A stretch of 10,456 bases of DNA from Rubritepida sp. (GCA_014376425.1 JACMRO010000125.1:1-10456), one strand, 5' to 3'. Counted from the first letter of the stretch, positions 1 to 7,181 are shown. A program made the numbers and translations. Notes: generated by a model not told the origin, from the letters alone.

Positions 1-1
1 C

Positions 2-484
2 GGCGCCACGGTGCTGGGCGAGATACTGGGCGTGGGCGAACGGGCCGACACCTTCCACCGTACCCGCTCCAGCCCCGATGGGCTGGCGATTTGGGGCGCG
101 ATGGCGGGGGCGCCGGCCGCTGCCGGGCAGCGGGCCGGGCAGCTCGGTTACGTCAACGCGCATGGCACCTCGACGCCCGAGAACGACAAGATGGAGTCAC
201 TCGGCCTGCACCAGCTCTTCGGCGCCACCTGCCCGCCGATCTCCTCGACCAAGTCGATGCTGGGCCACACGCTGTCGGCCGCCGGCGCGATTGAGGCGGT
301 GATCTGCCTGCTGGCATTGCGCGACCAGATGCTGCCGCCGACGATCAACCAGGACGATACCGATATGAGCCTGGGTCTGGATGTGGTGCCAAATGTGGCG
401 CGGGCGCATGGCTTCAGTGCCACGCTGTCGAACAGTTTCGGCTTCGGCGGGCAGAATGTGTGTGTTGTGGTGGGCGCGGCCTGA
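2..484 (+). CDS. Beta-ketoacyl-ACP synthase (FabF/KAS II type), C-terminal part, cut by window start
   Basis: This condensing enzyme would join malonyl-ACP to an acyl chain by decarboxylative Claisen condensation in fatty-acid or related polyketide-like synthesis, in the cytosol. Only the C-terminal half is visible (about 160 codons of the usual 400-420), and the frame is open to the window edge. An in-frame GTG at 11 is therefore internal, not a start. The family's landmarks are present: VNAHGTSTP with the first catalytic His (codon 161-163), STKSMLGH with the conserved Lys (251-253) and second His (266-268), and the closing NSFGFGGQN glycine loop. The active-site Cys lies upstream of the window and cannot be checked. 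FabF usually has T or H where this protein has Q in GFGGQN, so a specialised KAS (for example from an aryl-polyene or modified-lipid cluster) is possible. It ends four bases from the convergent amidohydrolase. The family call is firm; the exact role is not. Confidence 0.93.
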   Translation, partial: GATVLGEILGVGERADTFHRTRSSPDGLAIWGAMAGAPAAAGQRAGQLGYVNAHGTSTPENDKMESLGLHQLFGATCPPISSTKSMLGHTLSAAGAIEAVICLLALRDQMLPPTINQDDTDMSLGLDVVPNVARAHGFSATLSNSFGFGGQNVCVVVGAA

Positions 485-488
485 GGCG

Positions 489-1634
489 CTAGCCAGCCAA
501 AGCCCGCCGCGCCGCTTCCGCCAGAAAGCCGCTCGCCGCCGGCAGCACGTCGTCGCAGAAATCATAGCCGGCATTGTGCAGCTCGCGCCCGCCCTCTGCC
601 GGACCGTTGCCGATCCAGACGAACGCGCCGGGCACCTCGGCGAGGAACCAGGAGAAATCCTCGCCCGTCATGGCCGGCGGCAGGTCGCGCCGCAGCGGCG
701 CCACCGCGGCCGCCGCCAGCGCCGCCAGTTCGCGCTCGGCCGGCGTGTTGGCGGTGACCGCCACGCCGCGGCGGAACCCCACCGTGCAGCGCAGCCCAAA
801 GGTGGCCGCGACGCCGGCGCCGACCGCGCGGATGCGCTCCTCGATGAAGTCGCCCACGCTCTCATCCAGCCAGCGCGCGGTGCCCAGCAATTCCGCCGCA
901 CCGGCGATCTGGTTCTGCGCCTCGCCGGCGCGGGCCACGGTCACGCTGACCACGCCGCTGGCCAGCGGGTCCAGGTTGCGGGCCACGATGCCTTGCAGCG
1001 CCACGATGGCGTGGCCCAGCCCCAGCATTGGGTCACGCGTCATGTGCGGCAGGGCGGCATGGCCGGAATGGCCCTCGAAGCGCAGGTCGAACCGCGCACC
1101 GGCGGCCATCACGGCGCGGTCATGCACCGCGATGGTGCCGACCGGCAGGCCAGGCCAGTTGTGCCAGCCGAAGATGCGCTCCATCGGGAAGCGCTGGAAC
1201 AGCCCGTCCGCGATCATCGATCGCGCGCCCCCGCCACCCTCCTCGGCCGGCTGGAAGACCAGTTGCACCGTGCCCGACCAGCTGGGGTCGTCCAGCAGCA
1301 GTTTCGCGGCCCCCAGCAACGCGGTGGTGTGACCGTCATGGCCGCAGGCATGCATGACGCCAGGGTTAGTGCTGGCCCAGGGGAGTGCGGCATTGGTCTC
1401 CTGGATCGGCAGCGCATCCATGTCGGGCCCCAGCCCGACCGAACGGTTGCCGCCCCGCCTGAGCGTCGCGACGACGCCATGCCCGCCGACGCCGGGGGTG
1501 ATCTCGGCCACGCCCAGTTCGCGCAGCTTCTCCACCACGAAGGCGGCGGTGTGTTCCTCATGGAGGGTCAGCCCCGGATGGGCGTGCAGGTGGCGGCGCC
1601 ACCCGGTCAGGCGCTGATGCAGGGCTTGGTCCAT
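489..1634 (-). CDS. M20D family amidohydrolase (hippurate / N-acyl-amino-acid hydrolase type)
   Basis: This is a cytosolic dinuclear-metal hydrolase that cleaves N-acyl amino acids or similar amide conjugates. The 381 residues match the usual 380-400 of the HipO/AmhX/IAA-amino-acid hydrolase group. Landmarks in order: RRHLHAHPGL (residues 13-22), DMDALPIQE (71-79), HACGHDGH with metal ligands Cys97 and His99, QPAEEGGGGA with catalytic Glu131 and ligand Glu132, GWHNWPG with ligand His158, a dimerisation-domain GHAALPH motif, MTGEDFSWF, and a C-terminal LHN His near 353 that completes the metal site. No signal peptide is seen. The ATG at 1634 is followed directly by the family's usual N-terminus; the ribosome site is weak (GCGGG). 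It converges on the ketosynthase and diverges from the diguanylate cyclase across 106 bp, so it is probably a single-gene unit. The true substrate cannot be read from sequence: hippurate, indole-acetyl-amino acids and N-acetyl-cysteine conjugates are all known in the family. Confidence 0.93.
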   Translation of the reverse strand: MDQALHQRLTGWRRHLHAHPGLTLHEEHTAAFVVEKLRELGVAEITPGVGGHGVVATLRRGGNRSVGLGPDMDALPIQETNAALPWASTNPGVMHACGHDGHTTALLGAAKLLLDDPSWSGTVQLVFQPAEEGGGGARSMIADGLFQRFPMERIFGWHNWPGLPVGTIAVHDRAVMAAGARFDLRFEGHSGHAALPHMTRDPMLGLGHAIVALQGIVARNLDPLASGVVSVTVARAGEAQNQIAGAAELLGTARWLDESVGDFIEERIRAVGAGVAATFGLRCTVGFRRGVAVTANTPAERELAALAAAAVAPLRRDLPPAMTGEDFSWFLAEVPGAFVWIGNGPAEGGRELHNAGYDFCDDVLPAASGFLAEAARRALAG

Positions 1635-1740
1635 CCCGCAAAGCTACGGCGCGGGCGGGCGGTTGCCCAGATGGCCCGGCAACGGGTTGTTCAGCTTTTC
1701 CCGTCATGGTGCCCCGCGATACCCCAAGGAAACAGTATCC

Positions 1741-2820
1741 ATGGCGGCACCCATGCCGAGGCCACCCGACCCACTACCCATGGCGATGACGATGGCGATG
1801 ACGCATGCCCGCGCCGCCTTCGCGTCGCTGCTGCAATTCAGCGTGCCGCCCGTACCGCCCTTCTACGCCATGTGGTTCGAATACCATGCCGGCACCCGGC
1901 CAGAGCTCGCCTCGGCGCTGGAGGCCGCGATGGCGCAAGGCGCCGTGGACGAAGCGCTGATGCGGGAGTTGAGCGTCCGCTTCCTGGACCCGTTGCCCGA
2001 ATTCGAGGCGTTGGGCGTGGCGTTGACCCAGCTCAGCGGCACCCTGAAGGAGGCGCTGGGTACGATGGCAAGCCATGGCGCCGACAGCGCGGCCTTCAGC
2101 GATGCGTTGGAGGAGCTGTCGAGCGATGCACGGCAGGACCCGCAGCAATTGCGCCTGACCCTGGTCCGGCTGGCCGAGCAAGCACGGCTGATGACCCGGC
2201 GCAGTCGGGAGATGGGGTACCGCATAGCCCATTCCAGCCAGCAGATAGAGGCATTGCGAACCGAACTGGAGGACGCCAGGCATGACGCCGAGACCGATGC
2301 GCTCACCGGCCTGGGCAACCGCCGAGTCTTCGATGACCGGCTGCGGCGGCTGGTGCGCGAGGCCGAGGCGGAAGGCCTGCCGGTAGCGCTGATCCTGATC
2401 GACATCGATCATTTCAAGTTGGTGAATGACCGCTTCGGCCATCCGGTGGGCGATGCCCTGCTGCGCCGTACCGCAAGCACCCTGACCGCCTCGCTGGGGG
2501 ATCGCGGCCGGGTTGCCCGTTTCGGCGGGGAGGAGTTCGCGATCGCGCTCTCCAGGGTCAACCGTGCCGAGGCGGTGGAGCTGGCCGGTTCGCTCCGCCA
2601 GGCGGTGGCGGCGCAGAGCTTCGCGCTGCGCACCAGCGGCACCAGGCTGGGGGATGTGACGGTTTCGATCGGGCTCGCCATGCTGCGGTCGGGCGAGGAT
2701 GAGGCCAGCCTGGTTGAACGCGCCGATGCCGCGCTCTATCGCGCAAAGCAGGAAGGCCGGAACCGCTGCTGCACCGACGAGAAGGCCACCGCACCCAAGC
2801 CGGCTCGGGTCTGGAGCTGA
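1741..2820 (+). CDS. GGDEF-domain diguanylate cyclase
   Basis: This enzyme is predicted to make cyclic di-GMP from two GTP, the signal that governs motility and biofilm choices. The 359-residue protein has an N-terminal alpha-helical region (about 20-150) with a PPFYAMWFEYHAG motif, which resembles the short, uncharacterised N-terminal region before many proteobacterial GGDEF domains. A helical linker with coiled-coil-like heptads (about 140-183) follows, and then the GGDEF domain (185-345). Active-site features look intact: DALTGLGNRR, LIDIDHFK with the metal Asp221, NDRFGH, and the signature RFGGEEF (262-266). The four residues where the inhibitory RxxD I-site should lie read GDRG, so product inhibition is probably absent. 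There is no EAL domain, membrane segment or receiver domain. I chose ATG 1741 because AAGGA lies about 10 bases upstream; an upstream in-frame ATG at 1663 would add an unconvincing N-terminus, and several in-frame ATGs follow closely. It converges with the popZ-like gene. Confidence 0.9.
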   Translation: MAAPMPRPPDPLPMAMTMAMTHARAAFASLLQFSVPPVPPFYAMWFEYHAGTRPELASALEAAMAQGAVDEALMRELSVRFLDPLPEFEALGVALTQLSGTLKEALGTMASHGADSAAFSDALEELSSDARQDPQQLRLTLVRLAEQARLMTRRSREMGYRIAHSSQQIEALRTELEDARHDAETDALTGLGNRRVFDDRLRRLVREAEAEGLPVALILIDIDHFKLVNDRFGHPVGDALLRRTASTLTASLGDRGRVARFGGEEFAIALSRVNRAEAVELAGSLRQAVAAQSFALRTSGTRLGDVTVSIGLAMLRSGEDEASLVERADAALYRAKQEGRNRCCTDEKATAPKPARVWS

Positions 2821-2867
2821 AGCGGCAGGCTGCTGCAGCGATGGCGGCTGAAGATAGGCGAGCATCT

Positions 2868-2905
2868 CGTCAGGACGGGACGGGTTGCTGCCTCAACCCC
2901 TGACG
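2868..2905. terminator. Inverted repeat between convergent genes, possible bidirectional terminator
   Basis: The arms CGTCAG (2868-2873) and CTGACG (2900-2905) enclose a second perfect pair, GGGTTG (2882-2887) and CAACCC (2894-2899), with a six-base loop and an eight-base bulge on one side. It sits between the end of the GGDEF gene and the end of the popZ-like gene, where a shared terminator would be expected. No T-run follows on either strand, so this is a structural guess. Confidence 0.3.
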
Positions 2906-2963
2906 GGACATGGACCACGCTGCGCGGTAAGACGCTGCTCCCGCCCGCCTTTTGAGCCGCGTG

Positions 2964-3618
2964 CTATAGATTGCGCCCAACGACGCGCTCGATTTCTGCC
3001 CGCACGGCGCGTTCGACAATGCCCGGCAGATGCGCGTCCAGCCATTCCTTCAGGATCGGCCGCACCTCCTCGCGCACCACATCCTCGATGCTGGGGCCGC
3101 CGCGCGTGACGGTGGCGGGGCGCTCCTGGCTCACCGCCCGCAGCAGCTGCCCCCTCGAGGCGGGCCCGGCCGCCGGGGGCGGCCGCGGCCCCCGCCCCCC
3201 CCGGCGCCACCAGCCCACTCTCGCCCGATGCCGGCGGCCCGCGGCGCAGCAGTGGCGGGGGGGGCGGCATGGGCGCGGGCGGTTCGGCCGTCGCGGAGGC
3301 ATGCAGGGTCGCGAGGATGGCTTCCATGGGCGGCGGCGCATAAGGGGCCTCGACCACCGTATCGGCAGGCGCTGGCGGCAACTCTGGCGGAGCGGCCATC
3401 GGCGGCTCGGCCACCAGCATCTCCTCCGTCAACATCAGCGGCGCACCAGGGGGAAATCCAGGGGCCGGTCCGGCGGGCGGCGCGGGGTGGACAGCAGGGG
3501 GCGGGGCGGTGTTCAGCGCCGGCGCGCCCGGCACCTCATCCTCGTTCAGGATCTTGCGAATGGACGCCAGAATATCATCCATCGACGGCTCGGCGCCGGC
3601 CTTGCTGGTGTCACTCAT
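2964..3618 (-). pseudogene. popZ: PopZ-like / DUF2497 polar organising protein, frameshifted in a homopolymer
   Basis: PopZ-family proteins form a cytosolic scaffold at the cell pole that anchors chromosome centromere proteins and cell-cycle regulators. The reading frame from ATG 3618 starts with the family's N-terminal helix, SMDDILASIRKILNEDE (residues 12-28), then a Pro/Ala-rich acidic linker. The family's conserved C-terminal region is also present (GPSIEDVVREEVRPILKEWL, then HLPGIVERAVRAEIERVVGR), but one frame away, ending at a stop at 2964-2966. Dropping one base restores a single 217-residue protein. The eight-C run at 3195-3202 is the likeliest site, since removing one base there gives a continuous Pro/Gly linker. 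As read, the first frame instead runs through Arg/Gly nonsense to a stop at 2893. Start support is GGGAG upstream. It lies 24 bases after tolC, so it is likely in the same operon. A sequencing error, a real mutation, or slippage are all possible; both halves look conserved, which favours an error. Confidence 0.82.
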
Positions 3619-3642
3619 CGTCTTGTCTCCCCCTTGGCCGGC

Positions 3643-5124
3643 TCAGCGGCTGGATGACTGGGCGTAATTGCCCAACCCCACCCAGCGATCCCGCACTGCA
3701 TTGTAGTATTGCCGCATGTCGTAATAATCGACCGGCAGGCCAAGATCCTGCGCCGTCAGCCGTCCAACCGCCGCCGCGACGTTGTACGAGCCGGTGATGT
3801 TGTCGGCCAGCGCGCGGACCAGCGAGACGCGGGCATTCAGCAACTCCTGCTCGGCATTCAGCACGTCAAGCGTGGTGCGACTGCCGACGATGGCCTCCCG
3901 CTGCACGCCGTCCAGGGCGATTTCGGCCGCGCGGATCTGGGTGCGGACGCTCTGCACCTGCGCCCGTGTCGAACGCAGCGTCTCCCAGGAGCTGACCCCC
4001 TGCTGCACCGCCACGGCGCGGGCGTCATTGACCAACGACCGCGCCTGCTGCGCCTGCTGCCGCGCCTGGCGCACCAGGCTGTATTCCGCACCACCCTGAT
4101 ATAGCGGCACCGACAGGTTGGCCGTCACCTGGCCGCCGGTCTGGCGGGAATGCGGGCCGCCGGCATTGTCGTTGCGAAAGGCCTGGCTGGTGACGCTGAT
4201 CTGGGGCAGCAGGCTCGACATCTGGATATCGATGTTGTCCCGCGCCGATGCCTCATCGAAAAGCGCCGCCACGACCGATGGGTTGTTTCGAGAGGCCAGT
4301 TCGCGCGCCTCGTCCTGGCTGTTCACCGGGGTACGCAGCGGCTGCGGCGCCACCAGGCGCTCGGGCGACGTCCCGACCAGGCGCTGGAAGGTGGCACGCG
4401 CGGTCTGCAGCTGGCCCTCGGCCAGGCTGCGCGCGGCACGCGCCCCGGCCAGGCGCGAATCAGCCTGCGCCACGTCGGTTCGGGTGATTTCGCCGACGCG
4501 GAAACGCTCGTTGGTCGCCTGCAGCTGGCGGCTCAGAACCTGCTCGTTGTTGATGTTGAGCCGCACTTCCTCCTGGAATCGGATGACGGAGATGTAGGCG
4601 TTGGTGGTGTCGCTCATCACCGTCTGCTCGGTACTGTAGAGGCGCGCGCGCTGCGCCAGCACCTGATTCTCGGCCCGGCGAACAGAGGCCACGGTGCGGC
4701 CGCCACGAAAAATCGGCTGCGTCAGGGTCGCGGTGGCGGCGGCCGGGGCGCGCTCCTGACGGATGGTGGTCGAGACCGGTCCGGTGGTCAGTTGTCCGGT
4801 GACGGGGTTGATCTGGTTTGCGAACGGGTCGCGGAAGAAAAAGCTGCCATCGTTGCGGAAGACCTGGGCCTGGCTGCGCAGCCGCTGATCCGCCGCGCCA
4901 TAGCTGCCTTGCAGCACCACTGTTGGCCGCCAGCCGGCCAGTGCCTGAGGCACGTTTTCATCGATCGCGCGCAACTGAGCCCGTGCCGCCAGCAGCGTCG
5001 GATTGTTGGAATAGGCGGCCGACAGCGCGTCCTGCAGGGTCTGCGCGCTTGCGCCGGCTGCCCCCGCCAGGGTGAGGGAGACGGCCAGCAGGCCCGGCAC
5101 TGCGCGTATGATCAAAGTCGACAT
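3643..5124 (-). CDS. tolC: TolC-family outer-membrane channel protein
   Basis: The product is the outer-membrane duct of a tripartite efflux pump or type I secretion system: a trimeric beta-barrel with a long periplasmic alpha-helical tunnel. The 493-residue precursor fits the family. It begins with a signal peptide (hydrophobic stretch around residues 9-25, likely cleavage after ASA at 27), then TLQDALSAAYSNNPTLLAAR, the usual start of the first OEP repeat. Two repeats of long amphipathic helices follow, rich in Gln, Arg, Ala and Glu, with the family's FRVGEITRTDVAQADSRLA in the first repeat and VGSRTTLDVLNAEQELLNAR in the second, each ahead of a barrel strand. ATG 5124 is chosen because it gives a full signal peptide and has AGGA about eight bases upstream. 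No inner-membrane or adaptor partner is in the window, as is normal for a shared TolC. It lies 145 bp after the methyltransferase gene and 24 bp before popZ. The family is certain; the pump partner is unknown. Confidence 0.95.
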   Translation of the reverse strand: MSTLIIRAVPGLLAVSLTLAGAAGASAQTLQDALSAAYSNNPTLLAARAQLRAIDENVPQALAGWRPTVVLQGSYGAADQRLRSQAQVFRNDGSFFFRDPFANQINPVTGQLTTGPVSTTIRQERAPAAATATLTQPIFRGGRTVASVRRAENQVLAQRARLYSTEQTVMSDTTNAYISVIRFQEEVRLNINNEQVLSRQLQATNERFRVGEITRTDVAQADSRLAGARAARSLAEGQLQTARATFQRLVGTSPERLVAPQPLRTPVNSQDEARELASRNNPSVVAALFDEASARDNIDIQMSSLLPQISVTSQAFRNDNAGGPHSRQTGGQVTANLSVPLYQGGAEYSLVRQARQQAQQARSLVNDARAVAVQQGVSSWETLRSTRAQVQSVRTQIRAAEIALDGVQREAIVGSRTTLDVLNAEQELLNARVSLVRALADNITGSYNVAAAVGRLTAQDLGLPVDYYDMRQYYNAVRDRWVGLGNYAQSSSR

Positions 5125-5269
5125 GATGTCATCCTAGAAGAAAGCGCCGCCCGCGTCTGCCATGGCGCAGCAGGGTTTGAGCATGCGGCCTGCGCTCCCC
5201 CGCGCAGATTCAATCTACCACCGCCAAGTGCCATCGCGCGCGGCAAATGCGCGAAGGCTGGGCCGACAA

Positions 5270-5926
5270 TCAGAAGACGAAGCCCGGCGCAGGCACGAAG
5301 CCGGGCAATCCCGGCGCATAGGCGTCCATGATCGGCGTGAGAAAGATCCGGCCCGCCAGCTTGCGCCCGAGCATGGCGGTGGCGACCTGGCCAGGGCGGT
5401 CAAACACGCCGACGATGCGTCCGCCTTCTGCCAGCTGAGCCTCCAGGGCGGGCGGCAGCTGCCCCACCGCGCCGTCCAGCAGAATGACGTCGTAGGGCGC
5501 GCCGGCAGGGTGACCATCCACGAGGCTACCGAGGGCCAGGCGTGGCCGGGCGCCGGGCAGGGCAGCCGCGAGGGCGGGTTGCGCCAGCGCCTGCAAGGCG
5601 GAATCCTGCTCCAGAGCGGTGACGACCAGGCCCATATGGGCCAGCACGGCTGCGGCATAGCCGGTGGCAGCGCCCACAACGAGCGCCGACTGGCCCAGAG
5701 CGGGCTCCGCGGCTTGGACCAGCCGCGCCAGCACCATGGGCGCCATCATCGCCCGGCCCGGGCATAGCGGCACCGCGTCATCGGCATAGGCGCGGGCGTG
5801 GCAGGCGGCGGGGACGAAGGCCTCCCTCGGCAGCCGACCCATGGCCGCAAGCACCCGCGCATCGGTCACTTTGTTGGGCCGCAATTGCCCGTCCACCATG
5901 AATTTGCGCGCCGCGCCGTCCGTCAT
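5270..5926 (-). CDS. Protein-L-isoaspartate O-methyltransferase family protein
   Basis: Members of this family transfer a methyl group from S-adenosylmethionine to isoaspartyl residues in damaged proteins so that they can revert to aspartate. The 218-residue protein is the usual length and cytosolic. It starts with the alphaproteobacterial signature FMVDGQLRPNKVTD (residues 9-22), followed by LPREAFVP (32-39), a central MMAPMVLARL stretch (60-69), a Rossmann-like motif I at 82-90 (LVVGAATGY), and YDVILLDGAVG. Classical enzymes have an acidic, Gly-rich motif I such as EIGTGSGY, so this SAM loop is divergent and activity on isoaspartate is not assured. The start at ATG 5926 has AGGG upstream and a TATAAG box (5953-5958) that could be its -10. 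It lies just ahead of tolC on the same strand, an arrangement common in alphaproteobacteria, though the 145-bp gap leaves room for a separate tolC promoter. Confidence 0.88.
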   Translation of the reverse strand: MTDGAARKFMVDGQLRPNKVTDARVLAAMGRLPREAFVPAACHARAYADDAVPLCPGRAMMAPMVLARLVQAAEPALGQSALVVGAATGYAAAVLAHMGLVVTALEQDSALQALAQPALAAALPGARPRLALGSLVDGHPAGAPYDVILLDGAVGQLPPALEAQLAEGGRIVGVFDRPGQVATAMLGRKLAGRIFLTPIMDAYAPGLPGFVPAPGFVF

Positions 5927-5975
5927 GCCGAGCCCTGGAATTGTGCTGCTGGCTTATACCGGCAGGGGGTGCGGC

Positions 5976-6004
5976 TTGACCATGGGCGGGACGCGCCCGA
6001 TAGA
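5976..6004 (+). promoter_or_regulatory. Candidate sigma70-type promoter for tRNA-Cys
   Basis: TTGACC (5976-5981, five of six to the -35 consensus) is followed by a 17-base spacer and GATAGA (5999-6004, three of six to the -10). Transcription would begin near 6011, a few bases before the mature tRNA. The position and spacing support the call; the -10 is weak. Confidence 0.45.
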
Positions 6005-6014
6005 AGGCGCGTGA

Positions 6015-6088
6015 GGTCCGGTGGCCGATTGGTTAGGCACGGGACTGCAAATCCCCCAAGGGCGGTTCGATTCCGCCCCGGACCTCCA
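6015..6088 (+). tRNA. tRNA-Cys (GCA), including encoded CCA
   Basis: The cloverleaf folds by eye: acceptor arms GGTCCGG (6015-6021) and CCGGACC (6078-6084), discriminator T at 6085 (normal for Cys), and encoded CCA at 6086-6088. The D stem is GCC/GGC. The anticodon loop CTGCAAA has GCA at 6047-6049, and the T arm GGCGG-TTCGATT-CCGCC spans 6061-6077. The first anticodon-stem pair is a C-C mismatch (6040 with 6056), which is tolerable but notable. It is followed 46 bp later by tRNA-Asn on the same strand. Confidence 0.96.
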
Positions 6089-6090
6089 TC

Positions 6091-6119
6091 TTGCCGGCGC
6101 CCTGGCTTATTGTTATACG
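6091..6119 (+). promoter_or_regulatory. Candidate promoter for tRNA-Asn
   Basis: TTGCCG (6091-6096) and TATACG (6114-6119) are 17 bases apart, each matching four of six consensus positions, in the short gap between the two tRNA genes. Transcription would start near 6125-6130. This would let tRNA-Asn be expressed apart from tRNA-Cys, although co-transcription is also possible. Confidence 0.4.
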
Positions 6120-6134
6120 GCGCGCCATGGCTGA

Positions 6135-6209
6135 TCCGGCGTGGCGCAGCGGTAGCGCAGCGGACTGTTAATCCGTTGGTCGTAAGTTCGAATCTTACCG
6201 CCGGAGCCA
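6135..6209 (+). tRNA. tRNA-Asn (GTT), including encoded CCA
   Basis: Acceptor arms TCCGGCG (6135-6141) and CGCCGGA (6199-6205) pair fully. The discriminator is G at 6206 and CCA is encoded at 6207-6209. The D-loop region carries AGCGGTAGCGCA. The anticodon stem CGGA/TCCG encloses CTGTTAA with GTT at 6167-6169, and the T arm is GTAAG-TTCGAAT-CTTAC. These features are all those of a bacterial asparagine tRNA. It converges with the DMT transporter gene, whose stop lies 60 bp downstream. Confidence 0.97.
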
Positions 6210-6269
6210 TCAGCTGAAGGCGTTTACGGGCACCCTTATTGTGTAGCCCGGCAGTCGTCCAAGCCACGC

Positions 6270-7181
6270 TCACTCCCGCCCCAGCAGTACCAGCACCACC
6301 CCCGCCACCACCACCAGCGCGCCTACCCGGTCCTGCGCCTTCACGCTCTCGCGCAGGTAGAACCGGCTTACCAGCAGGGTGAAGATGATTTCGACCTGTC
6401 CCACCGCGCGTACCAGCGCGACCGGCGCCAGAGCGAATGCCGAGAACCAGCAGCCCGACCCTGCTGCCGAAAGCGCCCCCACCCACACCGAATCGCGCCA
6501 GCTCGCGAATACGCGCGGTATTTCCGTGGGCTCGCGCAACAGCAGGTAGCTGCCCTGCATCACCGTCTGCATCGCATTGATGACGACCAGGCATATCAGT
6601 GCGTTCAGGATCACATCGCTGCCGGGCAGCGCCATGTTGGCCGCTTTTATGAATACCGCGCAAACCGCGAAGCAAAACCCCGCCCCGATACCGAGCAGCG
6701 CCGCCGGTTGCCTCGTCGCCTCCAGCAGCCCGCGCGCCGACAGGTTGCGGCCGGCCAAAGACAGATACAGCACGCCCCCCACCGAAACCAGGATGCCGAG
6801 CCAGGACAGCCAGCTCAGATGCTCGCCCAGCAGCACGATGGCGATGACGCTGGCCTGGATCGCCTCGGTTTTCGAGTAGGCGGTGCCGACGGCGAAGCCG
6901 CGGCTGCTGAAGCTCATGATCAACACGTTGGTGCCCAGGATCTGCCCCAGCCCCCCGGCTGCGGCGTAGGCCAGGAACACCGCCGAAAAGCCGCCCACCA
7001 CCCCGCCGAATACCAGCAGGTAGAGCCCCAGTATGAGCATCCCCGCTGGTACGCCGTAAAGGTAGCGCACCACACCCGCGCCATTGACCGAAAGCTGGCC
7101 GCGCAGCTTCTGCTGTTTCGCCGTGCGCCAGCACTGGAAGCCGGCGGCGGCAACCGTAAACAGGATCCAGCCCGCGATCAC
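6270..7181 (-). CDS. EamA/DMT-superfamily transporter, third gene of the Bug-amidohydrolase operon
   Basis: The product is an inner-membrane permease of the drug/metabolite transporter type, a family that exports or imports amino acids, sugars and other small metabolites. With the GTG start at 7181 it has 303 residues, the usual size for ten membrane helices in two EamA repeats. Alternating hydrophobic stretches run the whole length, from IAGWILFTVAAAGF at the start to VGALVVVAGVVLVLLG at the end. Each repeat closes with the expected pattern: SVIAIVLLGEHLSWLSWLG in the first, and EIIFTLLVSRFYLRES in the second. I prefer GTG 7181 because it overlaps the upstream stop as GTGA and because membrane-like sequence begins right there; an in-frame ATG at 7382 would add about 67 Arg/Gly-rich residues that are antisense-like and overlap the amidohydrolase. 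Its place in the operon suggests it moves the amidohydrolase's substrate or product, in a direction that cannot be told. Confidence 0.88.
   Translation of the reverse strand: MIAGWILFTVAAAGFQCWRTAKQQKLRGQLSVNGAGVVRYLYGVPAGMLILGLYLLVFGGVVGGFSAVFLAYAAAGGLGQILGTNVLIMSFSSRGFAVGTAYSKTEAIQASVIAIVLLGEHLSWLSWLGILVSVGGVLYLSLAGRNLSARGLLEATRQPAALLGIGAGFCFAVCAVFIKAANMALPGSDVILNALICLVVINAMQTVMQGSYLLLREPTEIPRVFASWRDSVWVGALSAAGSGCWFSAFALAPVALVRAVGQVEIIFTLLVSRFYLRESVKAQDRVGALVVVAGVVLVLLGRE

Noticed and set aside
381..2285. A 634-codon open frame on the plus strand
   Set aside because: It runs antisense through the M20D amidohydrolase and then out of frame through the diguanylate cyclase, both of which have clear motifs. 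Its own translation is Arg/Gln/His-rich with no recognisable domain.
2893..2963. Read-through tail of the popZ-like frame to the stop at 2893
   Set aside because: After the frameshift this frame encodes Arg/Gly-rich nonsense, while the conserved family C-terminus ends at 2964 in the neighbouring frame.
5276..5320. Repeated GAAGCC(C)GGGC segments near the end of the methyltransferase gene
   Set aside because: They encode the repeated PGF/APGF residues at the protein's C-terminus and do not form a terminator with a T-run.
4150..5331. A 393-codon plus-strand open frame opposite tolC
   Set aside because: It is the antisense shadow of a certain TolC gene; there is no domain or ribosome site.
6227..6250. 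CGGGC...GCCCG inverted repeat after tRNA-Asn
   Set aside because: Five base pairs with a 14-base loop and no T-run are too weak to call a terminator.
5923..7134. A 403-codon open frame on the minus strand
   Set aside because: It runs through both tRNA genes and out of frame through the DMT transporter gene, and its translation is low-complexity Gly/Arg/Ala.
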